Part shown: positions 9,223 through 16,564 of the stretch, piece after piece
Layout: every line of letters begins with the position of its first letter
Position numbering within the stretch: position 1 is the first letter of the stretch
Assembly (NCBI GenBank): GCA_027620595.1
Contig: JAQCDI010000008.1
Coordinates: 1-21,108, forward strand
From: Bacteroidota bacterium
GTDB taxonomy: Bacteria; Bacteroidota; Rhodothermia; Rhodothermales; UBA10348
Direction of reading: 5' to 3'
DNA length: 21,108 nt
Notes under the pieces: model-generated
Database searches by the model: none
Seen by the model: only the letters and a program-made list of their open reading frames with translations
What the model was told of the DNA's origin: nothing
Program-made: the position numbers and the translations under genes

Positions 9223-11294
9223 CAGAAGACCTGCCCGATACCGAGATGCAGACTCCAACGGCGTCGCCATGACGTGGGCGCGTCCAGTCCATGCGCTTCG
9301 AAGGAACCAGCACGGCGGACATCGGCGTCATCCGGATTGATCTTCCAGGCCAGGTCCAGGCTCACCATCCCGACCGGAGTAGCATAGCGAATGCCGCCCC
9401 CCGTGCCGAATCGGAAGGGGCCGTCGAAAAGGCCTCCTTCGGAGAGCTGCCCTGCACCGATGAACAGGGCGGTGCCCCAGGAATCGCCCATGCCGGGAAA
9501 CGGCAATCGGAGCTCCAGGTCCACGGCCAGCTTGGCCAATCCCCCGACGGCTTCATACACGAACGTGGTATCCGACCCGACAACCGAGGGACGCACGACC
9601 TTGGGGCCGGCCAGGCCGCTGCTCCATCCACGCAGATCCGATGATCCCCCCAGGTAGAAGCGCTCCGAATCGAACCGGTTCTCCACAAGGGGATCATCCT
9701 GGTCCCCGCTGTCCCCGCGGGGCCACAATCGCGAAGCCTGCGAGCGGAGCGAAAGGCCGCTGCGCGAGGAGAATCGGCGCGAGACCTTGACGGCCACGGC
9801 CGACTTCAAATAGTCGATATCCGATCCGAATCCGGGAGACGCGAACTCCAGGCCGGGAAGCACGAGGATCGAATGTCGATAGCGGAGGAAGGAGCCGGTT
9901 CGCCCGAAAATCCCGAACAGGGCCAGGCTGCCCCTGTTGAAGGCATCCCGATCCCGGGTGAACCCGCCAGCCGCCGAGTACTGCAGGGCCCTGCTCCAGG
10001 TATACTGCAGGGTCAGGGTCCGACGCGGCAGGAATTCGTAGGTAAGGGCGGCATCGAAGCCCCCTTCGCGCTCATTGATGCCAAGGAAGCGGTCCGACTC
10101 GGGCAGCTCAGGATCCCGGCGGTACTGGGCAAAGACCTGCCAGCTGATGGACATCCGCGGCAGGATGAACCTCGGATGCCGCAGGTTGACCGAGGTGCGA
10201 TAGAGGCGAGGGGGCACGCGATCGGGGGAGACGGCCAACAGACCGGTCTGAGCCACAGCGCCGACGGTGAAGACCCGGGTGTCGCCGAAAAGGTTGCGGT
10301 GGGTCCAGTCTCCCTGCACGGACCACCCTTCGCGGCGACCGTAACCGGTGGTGTAGGTCACGAGCCGGGGCCGGCCTTCGCGCACCTGCATCCGGACAGT
10401 GACGGTGGAGTCGACAGGCTGTTCAGGGACATCGACGAGGACCGTACGGAAGAGGTTCTTCGAGAACAGGGCCCGCTGCGCACCGGTCAATCGACGCTGG
10501 GAAAACCGTTCCCCGGGATCCATGTCGAGCTCCCGCGCGATGAGCCGACGCGCCACGCGCTCGTTGCCCTGGACAATGATACTGTCCAGATAGGCAATCG
10601 GGCCCTGCTCTACCCAATAGGTCACGTCGGCCCGGTGCGCGGCAGGATCCACGTGCACCGAGTCCCGCACAAATGCAAAGGGTCGGCCCCGGTTCTTCAT
10701 CCAGGTCACAAGCTGCTCCTGGCTGCGGGAATGCTCTATGTCCGAAAACCGGTCCCCGACATGCAGCGTGAGCACCCCGCGCAGCGGTGCTTCAAGGCCG
10801 CTTTCGGCCGAGAAAGGCGTACCATCGGGCTGCAGGATATCGATCGTGGCCACGCGGATGGGCTCGCCCTCATGGATCAGGAGCCGCAGCCGGAAGGCGT
10901 TGCGGTCCGGGTAGAACCGCGATCCGGCGTAGCTGACTTCCACGTCCGGAAATCCATTGGCCCGGTAGAATTGACGCAGTCGGACGACATCGCGCTGCAC
11001 CTCCTCGGGCACCAGCACCCGCTCGCGCTCGGAAAGCAGGGGAAGCCAACGGCGCATCTTGTCGCCGAGCGTGGGTCCCTGCGTAGCGATCTGCTCAAAG
11101 AGCCGGGCCTCGGAAAACGTGCGGGTGCTGTCGAAACGGAAAACCACTTCCCGGATCACGGTTTCGGCGTTGATCGGAAAGCGCGCTGCCTGTCCAACGG
11201 CCGATGCTGCGAGGACCAGCGACAGGGCCAGGAAGCTCATGGCGGCCGGTAGGGGCCGGAGGCGGGCAAGGGTATGGAGTGCCGGAGGCAGCAT
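9222..11294 (-). CDS. Omp85/BamA-superfamily outer-membrane protein, TamA-like
   Basis: A 690-residue outer-membrane protein. The N-terminus is a signal peptide (about residues 1-36, with SFLALSLVLAASAVGQA). At least three POTRA-like domains follow at about 45-142, 144-230 and 232-305; the last contains YLDSIIVQGNERVARRLIA. A 16-stranded-type barrel runs from about 310 to the end. Loop 6 carries LRGW with Arg555, matching the conserved VRGF/Y motif of Omp85 proteins, and the protein ends in GIGQVF with a terminal Phe, a classic beta-signal. The start at 11294 lies 14 bases after the transporter stop with a weak AGCAGG; ATG 11240 is an alternative giving 672 residues. The overlap with tamB marks it as the TamA-type partner rather than the essential BamA, but sequence alone does not settle this. 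Confidence 0.9.
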   Translation of the reverse strand: MLPPALHTLARLRPLPAAMSFLALSLVLAASAVGQAARFPINAETVIREVVFRFDSTRTFSEARLFEQIATQGPTLGDKMRRWLPLLSERERVLVPEEVQRDVVRLRQFYRANGFPDVEVSYAGSRFYPDRNAFRLRLLIHEGEPIRVATIDILQPDGTPFSAESGLEAPLRGVLTLHVGDRFSDIEHSRSQEQLVTWMKNRGRPFAFVRDSVHVDPAAHRADVTYWVEQGPIAYLDSIIVQGNERVARRLIARELDMDPGERFSQRRLTGAQRALFSKNLFRTVLVDVPEQPVDSTVTVRMQVREGRPRLVTYTTGYGRREGWSVQGDWTHRNLFGDTRVFTVGAVAQTGLLAVSPDRVPPRLYRTSVNLRHPRFILPRMSISWQVFAQYRRDPELPESDRFLGINEREGGFDAALTYEFLPRRTLTLQYTWSRALQYSAAGGFTRDRDAFNRGSLALFGIFGRTGSFLRYRHSILVLPGLEFASPGFGSDIDYLKSAVAVKVSRRFSSRSGLSLRSQASRLWPRGDSGDQDDPLVENRFDSERFYLGGSSDLRGWSSGLAGPKVVRPSVVGSDTTFVYEAVGGLAKLAVDLELRLPFPGMGDSWGTALFIGAGQLSEGGLFDGPFRFGTGGGIRYATPVGMVSLDLAWKINPDDADVRRAGSFEAHGLDAPTSWRRRWSLHLGIGQVF

Positions 11295-11308
11295 AGGCCT
11301 GCTAAGGC

Positions 11309-12808
11309 TCAGGTCGCCTGACGTTCCACACGCAGCATGAGAAGTGCGGCCACCAGGAACGAAACGGCCCCCGTCAACAGGACGAACACCGCCTGTTCGT
11401 CGAAGACCTGCTTGAGCAGGGCTCCATATACGGTCGAAGCCAGGATCTGGGGCAGCACGATGAAGAAGTTGAAGATGCCCATGTATACCCCGAATTTGGC
11501 CGAAGGCAAGGCATCGGTGAGGATGGCATAGGGCATGGCCAGGATACTGGCCCAGGCAATCCCGATTCCGATCATGGAAATGAGCAGCAGCATCGGATCC
11601 CGCACGATGAAGATGCTGGCCAGGCCCAGCGCGCCAGCCACAAGTCCGAGGATGTGCGTCCGGGAACGGCCCCATCTCCGGGCCAACGGTGCCAGCGCAA
11701 AGGCAAAGGCAGCCGCCACAGCGTTGTAGGCACCGAAAAGGACACCCACCCAATCGGCGCCATCATTGTAGAGCTGGCTGGTGGGGTCGGAGGCGCCATA
11801 GATGTGGCTCGTGACGGCGGGCGTCATGTAGATGAACATGGAGAAGAGACCGAACCAGGAAGAAAACTGTACCCAGGCCAGTCGGCGCATCGTGTCCGGC
11901 ATGTTGAACAGGTCGGAGAAGACCTCGGTCAGGCCATCCTGCCGGCCACGGCGCAAGCGGGCAGCCACCAGGTAGAGCATCAGTCCGAACACGAGCAGAC
12001 CCCCTCCGAGCAGGAGCATCTCCTTCTGCAGCGCCTCGATGGCCCACACGAGGGCCGTCAGGAGGGCACCGGCCGCCATCCAGCGGGGAGCCTGGGAGGC
12101 AAAGACAGCGGCTGGAACGGGAGGCGGCTGTGGCGCGCCGATGCCGGCCAGTTCCTCGGCAGCCGCGTAGGCCGCCAATTCCTCGGGGGGATATTCCCGG
12201 ACCCGGAATACGGTCCAGCAGACAGCGCCCAGGAAGACGGCCCCGCCGACGTAGAAGGACAACATGACCGAGGGAGGAATCTCACCCGCAGGCGCCGTAT
12301 TGGCCACGCCGAAACCGTTGGCCAGCATCCAGGGAAAGAGCGAGGCCACGACGCTTCCGGTTCCGATGAAGAAACTCTGCATGGCAAAGCCCTTCGTGCG
12401 CTGCTCGCTCGGCAACATGTCCCCGACGAAAGCGCGAAAGGGCTCCATCGACACATTGATCGAGGCATCCAGGATCCAGAGCAGCCCAGCGGCCATCCAC
12501 AGGGCCGAGGCGTTGGGCATGAAGACCAAAGAGATCGACGCCAGGATGGCACCCCAGAGGAAATAGGGCCGACGCCGACCCAGGCGGCCCCATGTGCGAT
12601 CGGAGAAATGCCCGATGATGGGCTGCACCAGGAGGCCGGTAACCGGCGCGGCAATCCAGAGGATGGCAATGCTGTCCACTTCGGCACCCAGGGTCTGGAA
12701 GATCCGGCTCAGGTTGGCCAGCTGCAGCCCCCATCCGAATTGGATACCCAGGAAGCCGAAACTGATGTTCCAGATCTGCCAGAAGGAAAGGCGGGGTTTG
12801 TTTGTCAT
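11309..12808 (-). CDS. MFS sugar transporter, SLC45/GPH-like (maltose/sucrose-type)
   Basis: A 499-residue inner-membrane protein with about 12 hydrophobic segments. The loop after the second transmembrane segment reads GHFSDRTWGRLGRRRP (residues 66-81), the signature of the SLC45 and plant sucrose transporter branch, which normally moves disaccharides or other glycosides with protons. The central cytoplasmic loop is Pro/Ala-rich (PQPPPVPAAVF). A second signature-like segment appears after TM8 (LAPLARRWGRSRTH). It is the first gene of the minus-strand cluster, 14 bases before the Omp85 gene, with no Shine-Dalgarno before its ATG. The glycosidase and sulfatase downstream make uptake of released sugars a reasonable guess. 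The substrate is not known. Confidence 0.88.
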   Translation of the reverse strand: MTNKPRLSFWQIWNISFGFLGIQFGWGLQLANLSRIFQTLGAEVDSIAILWIAAPVTGLLVQPIIGHFSDRTWGRLGRRRPYFLWGAILASISLVFMPNASALWMAAGLLWILDASINVSMEPFRAFVGDMLPSEQRTKGFAMQSFFIGTGSVVASLFPWMLANGFGVANTAPAGEIPPSVMLSFYVGGAVFLGAVCWTVFRVREYPPEELAAYAAAEELAGIGAPQPPPVPAAVFASQAPRWMAAGALLTALVWAIEALQKEMLLLGGGLLVFGLMLYLVAARLRRGRQDGLTEVFSDLFNMPDTMRRLAWVQFSSWFGLFSMFIYMTPAVTSHIYGASDPTSQLYNDGADWVGVLFGAYNAVAAAFAFALAPLARRWGRSRTHILGLVAGALGLASIFIVRDPMLLLISMIGIGIAWASILAMPYAILTDALPSAKFGVYMGIFNFFIVLPQILASTVYGALLKQVFDEQAVFVLLTGAVSFLVAALLMLRVERQAT

Positions 12809-12908
12809 GGATGCATTGGGTCAGGGCCGAAGCGTGCGCAACTGTCACGGGGATGTCCGAATATCGGTTGAGCCCGACAAACCTGCGCCATCTGCGATCA
12901 ACTGCTCG
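12809..12908. promoter_or_regulatory. 100-base divergent promoter region between the sugar transporter and the PhyH-family gene
   Basis: Both flanking genes start outward from this gap, so it must hold two promoters. I find no clear -10/-35, Bacteroidota-type box, or dyad. The only AT-leaning stretch is near 12858-12866 (GAATATCGG). Neither start has a Shine-Dalgarno. Confidence 0.4.
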
Positions 12909-13727
12909 ATGAACCCCATGCTGGATGCCCTTTCACGTCCCCATCCGCTCCCCAGGGAGGCGGTGGACCATTACCGCGAGTACGCCTGGATCAAACTGCG
13001 TGATGTGCTTGAGCCCGAGGTGATCGATCACTTTGACCGCATCGTCACCGACGCCGTGGTGCGCCTGAACACCCAACACCTGCCCATGGAGGAGCGGGAC
13101 ACCTACGGCCGGGCCTTTTTGCAGGTGACCAATCTCTGGGTGCGCGAGGAGGCGGTTCGCCCACTGGTCTTCAGCCCTCGATTGGCCGGCATCGCGGCAC
13201 AGCTCATGCAGGTGCGCGGCGTGCGGCTCTACCACGACCAGGCACTCTACAAGGAGGCCGGTGGAGGCTACACACCCTGGCATGCCGACCAGTACTACTG
13301 GCCCCTGGCTTCAGAGAAAAGCATCACCGCCTGGATACCCCTGCAGGAAACCCCGCTCGAGATGGGTGCCCTGGAGTATTCGGCCGGCAGCCACCGCCTG
13401 AGCGTGGGCCGGGACCGGGCCATCAGCGACGAAAGCGAACACCTCATCGACAAGGCGCTCCGTGGATCGGACTGCCCACATATTGTGGAGCCGTTCTCCC
13501 TTGGGGAAGTCGGATTCCATGCGGGATGGCTGTTCCACCGGGCAGCACCCAACACCACGGATCGGCCCCGGCGCGTGATGTGCATCATCTATATGGATCA
13601 GGACATGCGGCTCAAAGAGCCGGAAAACGATCATCAACGCCTCGACAGGGACGTCTGGTGCCCGGGCGTGGAAGTGGGACAGATCATCGATTCAACGCTC
13701 AATCCCGTTATTCCCGTCGCGGGCTGA
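12909..13727 (+). CDS. Phytanoyl-CoA dioxygenase (PhyH)-family Fe(II)/2-oxoglutarate oxygenase
   Basis: A 272-residue protein from ATG 12909; a second in-frame ATG is at 12918. It has the double-stranded beta-helix iron site of the family: His125-Ala-Asp127 in TPWHADQYYW and the distal His210 in LFHRAAPNTTDRPRR. The nearby arginines (219, 221, 222) are candidates for 2-oxoglutarate binding. Members hydroxylate varied small molecules (fatty acyl-CoA, ectoine, natural products) in the cytoplasm, and no signal peptide is present here. The frame stays open upstream to 12594, but that part is antisense to the transporter and is rejected. The gene is divergent from the sugar transporter. The substrate cannot be assigned from sequence. 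Confidence 0.88.
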   Translation: MNPMLDALSRPHPLPREAVDHYREYAWIKLRDVLEPEVIDHFDRIVTDAVVRLNTQHLPMEERDTYGRAFLQVTNLWVREEAVRPLVFSPRLAGIAAQLMQVRGVRLYHDQALYKEAGGGYTPWHADQYYWPLASEKSITAWIPLQETPLEMGALEYSAGSHRLSVGRDRAISDESEHLIDKALRGSDCPHIVEPFSLGEVGFHAGWLFHRAAPNTTDRPRRVMCIIYMDQDMRLKEPENDHQRLDRDVWCPGVEVGQIIDSTLNPVIPVAG

Positions 13728-13743
13728 GCTTGGCAAAACAGGG

Positions 13744-13760
13744 GTGCGATTTTTTTAGCA
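13744..13760 (+). repeat. 17-bp direct repeat, copy 1 (T-rich)
   Basis: Reads GTGCGATTTTTTTAGCA, 16 bases after the PhyH stop. It matches copy 2 at 13808-13824 at 15 of 17 positions, with starts 64 bases apart. The T-run could also end the PhyH transcript, although no strong hairpin precedes it. Confidence 0.6.
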
Positions 13761-13807
13761 GGGTCACGCAACTTCCCCATTCGGGTCCCTTATACGGGGC
13801 AATAAAT

Positions 13808-13825
13808 GTGCTAATTTTTTAGCAC
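13808..13825 (+). repeat. 17-bp direct repeat, copy 2, which is also a 7-4-7 dyad
   Basis: Reads GTGCTAATTTTTTAGCAC. It is the second copy of the 13744 repeat and is itself a perfect dyad: GTGCTAA (13808-13814), loop TTTT, TTAGCAC (13819-13825). It ends 36 bases before the ATG of the small secreted protein, where an operator would sit. Weak AT-rich promoter-like strings (TTATAC at 13790, AATAAATG at 13801) lie between the copies. It could be an operator or a small hairpin in the leader. Confidence 0.5.
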
Positions 13826-13861
13826 GACCAGCTCCTACGGCTCACCAGACCCGCGACTGCC

Positions 13862-14320
13862 ATGAAACCCGTCTACCTGCTTCTGACCCTCCTCCTGTGC
13901 TGCACGTCCACGGCATGGGCCCAGGACCGCCTCCGTGCCCGCGACCTTGAAGGCACTACATGGAAGATGGTCTTCGACCTGGACAACAAACGGCCCCGCG
14001 CCGAAGCCGACAACGCCTTCGAGCGCATCGTGCTCAGCGCTGTCGATGGGCTCCTGGACGAAATCGATGTCTACTTCACGTTCGACAAGCGGGGACGGAT
14101 GACCATCCTGGCCGGTGCGTTCGGAGAAGAAGACGAAGAGGAAGAACGCAGCGACTGGTCAATCAACGATGACGGGCAGCTTGTACTGGGGGATACCGAT
14201 GCGATCTCCTACGAGGACACGGTGTGGCTGCGCTACGGAGACCGACTTGTGCCATTCGAGCGCAAGCGAAACGGACGTCTCGAACGTGGGGACGCCATCT
14301 ATCTCAAGCGTATCGACTGA
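13862..14320 (+). CDS. Small secreted acidic protein, unknown function (possibly lipocalin-like)
   Basis: A 152-residue protein that I do not recognise. The N-terminus is a clean signal peptide (KPVYLLLTLLLCCTSTAWA) with probable cleavage before QD at about residue 22. The mature part starts with LEGTTWKMVFDLD and continues in short beta-strands (DVYFTFDKRGRMTILAG, DGQLVLGDTD, VWLRYGDRLVPFE). That pattern resembles small periplasmic lipocalin-like beta-barrels, but I would not assign it. A strongly acidic patch (FGEEDEEEERSDW) sits in the middle. The gene has its own AT-rich upstream region with a repeat and dyad and is likely monocistronic. Its stop lies 8 bases from the stop of the convergent histidine kinase gene. 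Confidence 0.75.
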   Translation: MKPVYLLLTLLLCCTSTAWAQDRLRARDLEGTTWKMVFDLDNKRPRAEADNAFERIVLSAVDGLLDEIDVYFTFDKRGRMTILAGAFGEEDEEEERSDWSINDDGQLVLGDTDAISYEDTVWLRYGDRLVPFERKRNGRLERGDAIYLKRID

Positions 14321-14328
14321 ACGCGAGG

Positions 14329-16431
14329 TCAGGACCCGACAGCCTTGCTGCGGAAACGCTTGCCGGAAGGCCGCTGTCCAGCCGGGGTCGCATCCCGATC
14401 CGGGCGATCCGAGGACTGGGACCGGGGGAGGTGAACCGTGAAGGTGGATCCCTGTCCGATGGTACTTGCCACTTCGATGCAACCGCCCAGCTTCTCGACT
14501 ATGCGGGACGTAATGGCCAGTCCAAGACCGGAGCCTTCGGCCAGGCGATCCGCATCCATGTATTCCTGGCGGAACTCGTCGAATAGGTGAGGCAAAAAGG
14601 ACTCGGAAATTCCGATTCCGGTATCTGAAACCACCAGCTCCACCTCATCCTCGGATTGGTGCACCTCGATCCGGACGGCTCCGCTTTCGGTAAACTTGAT
14701 GGCATTGCCCACCAGGTTGTTGACGATGGCTTCGAGCGCATTGCGGTCCAGGCGGGCGGTGACGCCCACGCCGAGTTCGCGCTCCAGACCTATATCCTTG
14801 CGCTCAGCAAGAGGCTCGAGAAGCTTCACCGTTTCCGCCACAACCGAGCTGACGTCGATCTGCTGCAGATGGAATGCTTCCTTGTCTGCCTGCAGTCGGG
14901 AGAGGTCGAGCACGGAGTTGATGGTGGACATCAGACGTTTGGCGGCGTCCTGGATCAGTCGGGCAAATTCCTTGCGCTCGTCCTCGAGTTCTTCGTCGAG
15001 CACCTGCGCAAATCCGATGATGCCCGAAAGCGGCGTGCGGATCTCGTGCGTCATGTTGGTCAGGAAGGCCGTCTTGAGGCGGGCCATCTCTTCGGCACGG
15101 TCGCGCTCGGCAATCAGCTCGTCCTGATATTGTTGGCGCTCCCGGTGGTGGGCGTGCTGGCGGAAGGCGATGGACAGCAGGTCGGCCACGTCCCGGACAA
15201 CTTTCAGGGCTTCCTCGTCGAAGAGGTCCGGTTCGGCGTAAGCCACGTTGAGCGCGCCCGCGAGTTGATCGCCGGCGGTCAGCGTGACCCGGCAATAGCA
15301 CACAAGGCCCAATACCAATGCCTGTTCTTCCAGCGGCGCCAACTCGGGCATGCGAGCCAAGTTGCGGGCCACGAAGAGTCCCTTCTTGAACGGCCGGAAT
15401 TTCTCCATCGGGATGGGCGTGCCGACTTCGGCGTAGGATACCTCCATACCGCGCGCCGACATGAAGGAGACCGTGCCCAGATCCTCGTCCAGCTGGACGA
15501 CAGAAACGCGGTTCGCCCCCAACAGGCCCTCCAGTTCGGATACAGCGTGATCGACGATGGATGAGAGGCTTTCTTCGTCCACGATCTTGCGTTCGATGGA
15601 GTTCAGTGCCCGCAGCCGGCGTGTGGTCCGGCGCAGCTTTTCCTGGGTCTGGGTCTTTTCCTCGACTTCTTTTTCCAGGTTGGCTTTCTGGCGCTCCAGG
15701 TCCTTGAACGCCGCCTGCATCGTGGACTCGAGAAGGGAACGGTAGCGTTGTTCGCTCTGCTTGAGCGACGCTTCTTTCTCACGGTGCTTGGTTATTTCAG
15801 ACTCCAACGTGCCTTTTTCCAGGGCCAGCTCCCGTCGTGCCTGACGCAGACGGGACATGCTGACCTCCACGAAATGGAATCGCTTCATCGAGCCGATGAG
15901 GAATAAGGCAATCACGAACAGGACAGAGCCGATCGTGAGGAAGTACTGCCGATCCCGCCGCAAGCCACTTTCCACCGCCTGACGCTCGAAACCGAGATAG
16001 AGCTTTCCGCCCGTGCCGAGTGACGGCCACGTCACGGGATGGGCAGTGCGGAAGTTGACCACCGAATGATCCGGGGCCGGGGCATCCTCAGGGAAATTGT
16101 ACCCTGCCATGCGGGCTCCGAGGATGTTGATGGAAGCCCGAATGGCGCCCGAAGAATCGGTCAGGACCAAGTAGTTCAGGTCGTCAACAAGACGGGCGGA
16201 TCGGATCAGCAGATTCAAATGGGCCGAATCGGCCTCTGGAGCGGACATGGTCCGCTCGAACATTGACGAAAGCTCGGCGCCACGTTGACGCGCTTCAGTC
16301 TCTGAAACGCTGCTGAGATGATCGTGGGACGAGAAAATGAGGACAAGCGCCAAGCTGACAAGCACCACGCATACAGTGCCAAGAAGGACCGTATACCCGT
16401 TGAAAAAGGGTATGGAGCCGGAGCGTTTCAC
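14329..16431 (-). CDS. Membrane sensor histidine kinase with GAF domain
   Basis: A 700-residue kinase from GTG 16431, chosen because it puts the first membrane segment directly after MKRSGS-like residues. A TTG at 16506 would add 25 residues with no domain value, and no Shine-Dalgarno favours either. Order: TM1 (about 9-34), an extracytoplasmic sensor of about 125 residues with PDC/Cache-like strands (NYLVLTDSSGAIRASI), TM2 (about 163-182), a charged coiled coil (about 190-275), GAF (about 285-425), HisKA with the phosphorylated His462 in NMTHEIRTPLSG, then HATPase with N-box NNLVGNAIKF, DTGIGI and GSGLGLAI. A basic, low-complexity tail follows. There is no receiver domain and no response regulator beside it, so it probably acts on a partner encoded elsewhere. 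The ligand is unknown. Confidence 0.92.
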   Translation of the reverse strand: MKRSGSIPFFNGYTVLLGTVCVVLVSLALVLIFSSHDHLSSVSETEARQRGAELSSMFERTMSAPEADSAHLNLLIRSARLVDDLNYLVLTDSSGAIRASINILGARMAGYNFPEDAPAPDHSVVNFRTAHPVTWPSLGTGGKLYLGFERQAVESGLRRDRQYFLTIGSVLFVIALFLIGSMKRFHFVEVSMSRLRQARRELALEKGTLESEITKHREKEASLKQSEQRYRSLLESTMQAAFKDLERQKANLEKEVEEKTQTQEKLRRTTRRLRALNSIERKIVDEESLSSIVDHAVSELEGLLGANRVSVVQLDEDLGTVSFMSARGMEVSYAEVGTPIPMEKFRPFKKGLFVARNLARMPELAPLEEQALVLGLVCYCRVTLTAGDQLAGALNVAYAEPDLFDEEALKVVRDVADLLSIAFRQHAHHRERQQYQDELIAERDRAEEMARLKTAFLTNMTHEIRTPLSGIIGFAQVLDEELEDERKEFARLIQDAAKRLMSTINSVLDLSRLQADKEAFHLQQIDVSSVVAETVKLLEPLAERKDIGLERELGVGVTARLDRNALEAIVNNLVGNAIKFTESGAVRIEVHQSEDEVELVVSDTGIGISESFLPHLFDEFRQEYMDADRLAEGSGLGLAITSRIVEKLGGCIEVASTIGQGSTFTVHLPRSQSSDRPDRDATPAGQRPSGKRFRSKAVGS

Positions 16432-16533
16432 GTGGAGCCTGTGGGCGTGGGGTGGAGGGCTTGATGAAGGGAGGGACCGGATTCTGTATCGGCATCGCTG
16501 CGACAATCATAAGGGCCGCCACCAGTCGCATCG

Positions 16534-16556
16534 TATATTGACGCCGAACGAGGAGG
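16534..16556 (+). promoter_or_regulatory. recJ leader: possible -10 element and strong Shine-Dalgarno
   Basis: AGGAGG at 16551-16556 lies 8 bases before the GTG at 16565 and decides the recJ start. It is the only canonical Shine-Dalgarno I see in the window. TATATT at 16534-16539 may be a -10 element, but no good upstream partner is visible. The 133-base gap between the kinase start and recJ must also hold the kinase promoter, for which I see no clear signal. Confidence 0.6.
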
Positions 16557-16564
16557 AAAGCACG

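Noticed and set aside
4540..9387. A 1615-codon open frame on the plus strand opposite tamB
   Set aside because: Its product is rich in Arg, Gly, His and Gln with no domain, signal or membrane pattern, as expected of the antisense frame of a GC-rich gene. The minus-strand TamB is clearly real.
11295..11753. A 153-residue N-terminal extension of the Omp85 protein
   Set aside because: It overlaps the transporter gene in another frame and has Cys/His/Arg-rich shadow composition. The signal peptide begins only at 11294.
12594..12908. Extension of the PhyH-family protein upstream
   Set aside because: The added 105 codons are antisense to the transporter and are not part of the oxygenase fold.
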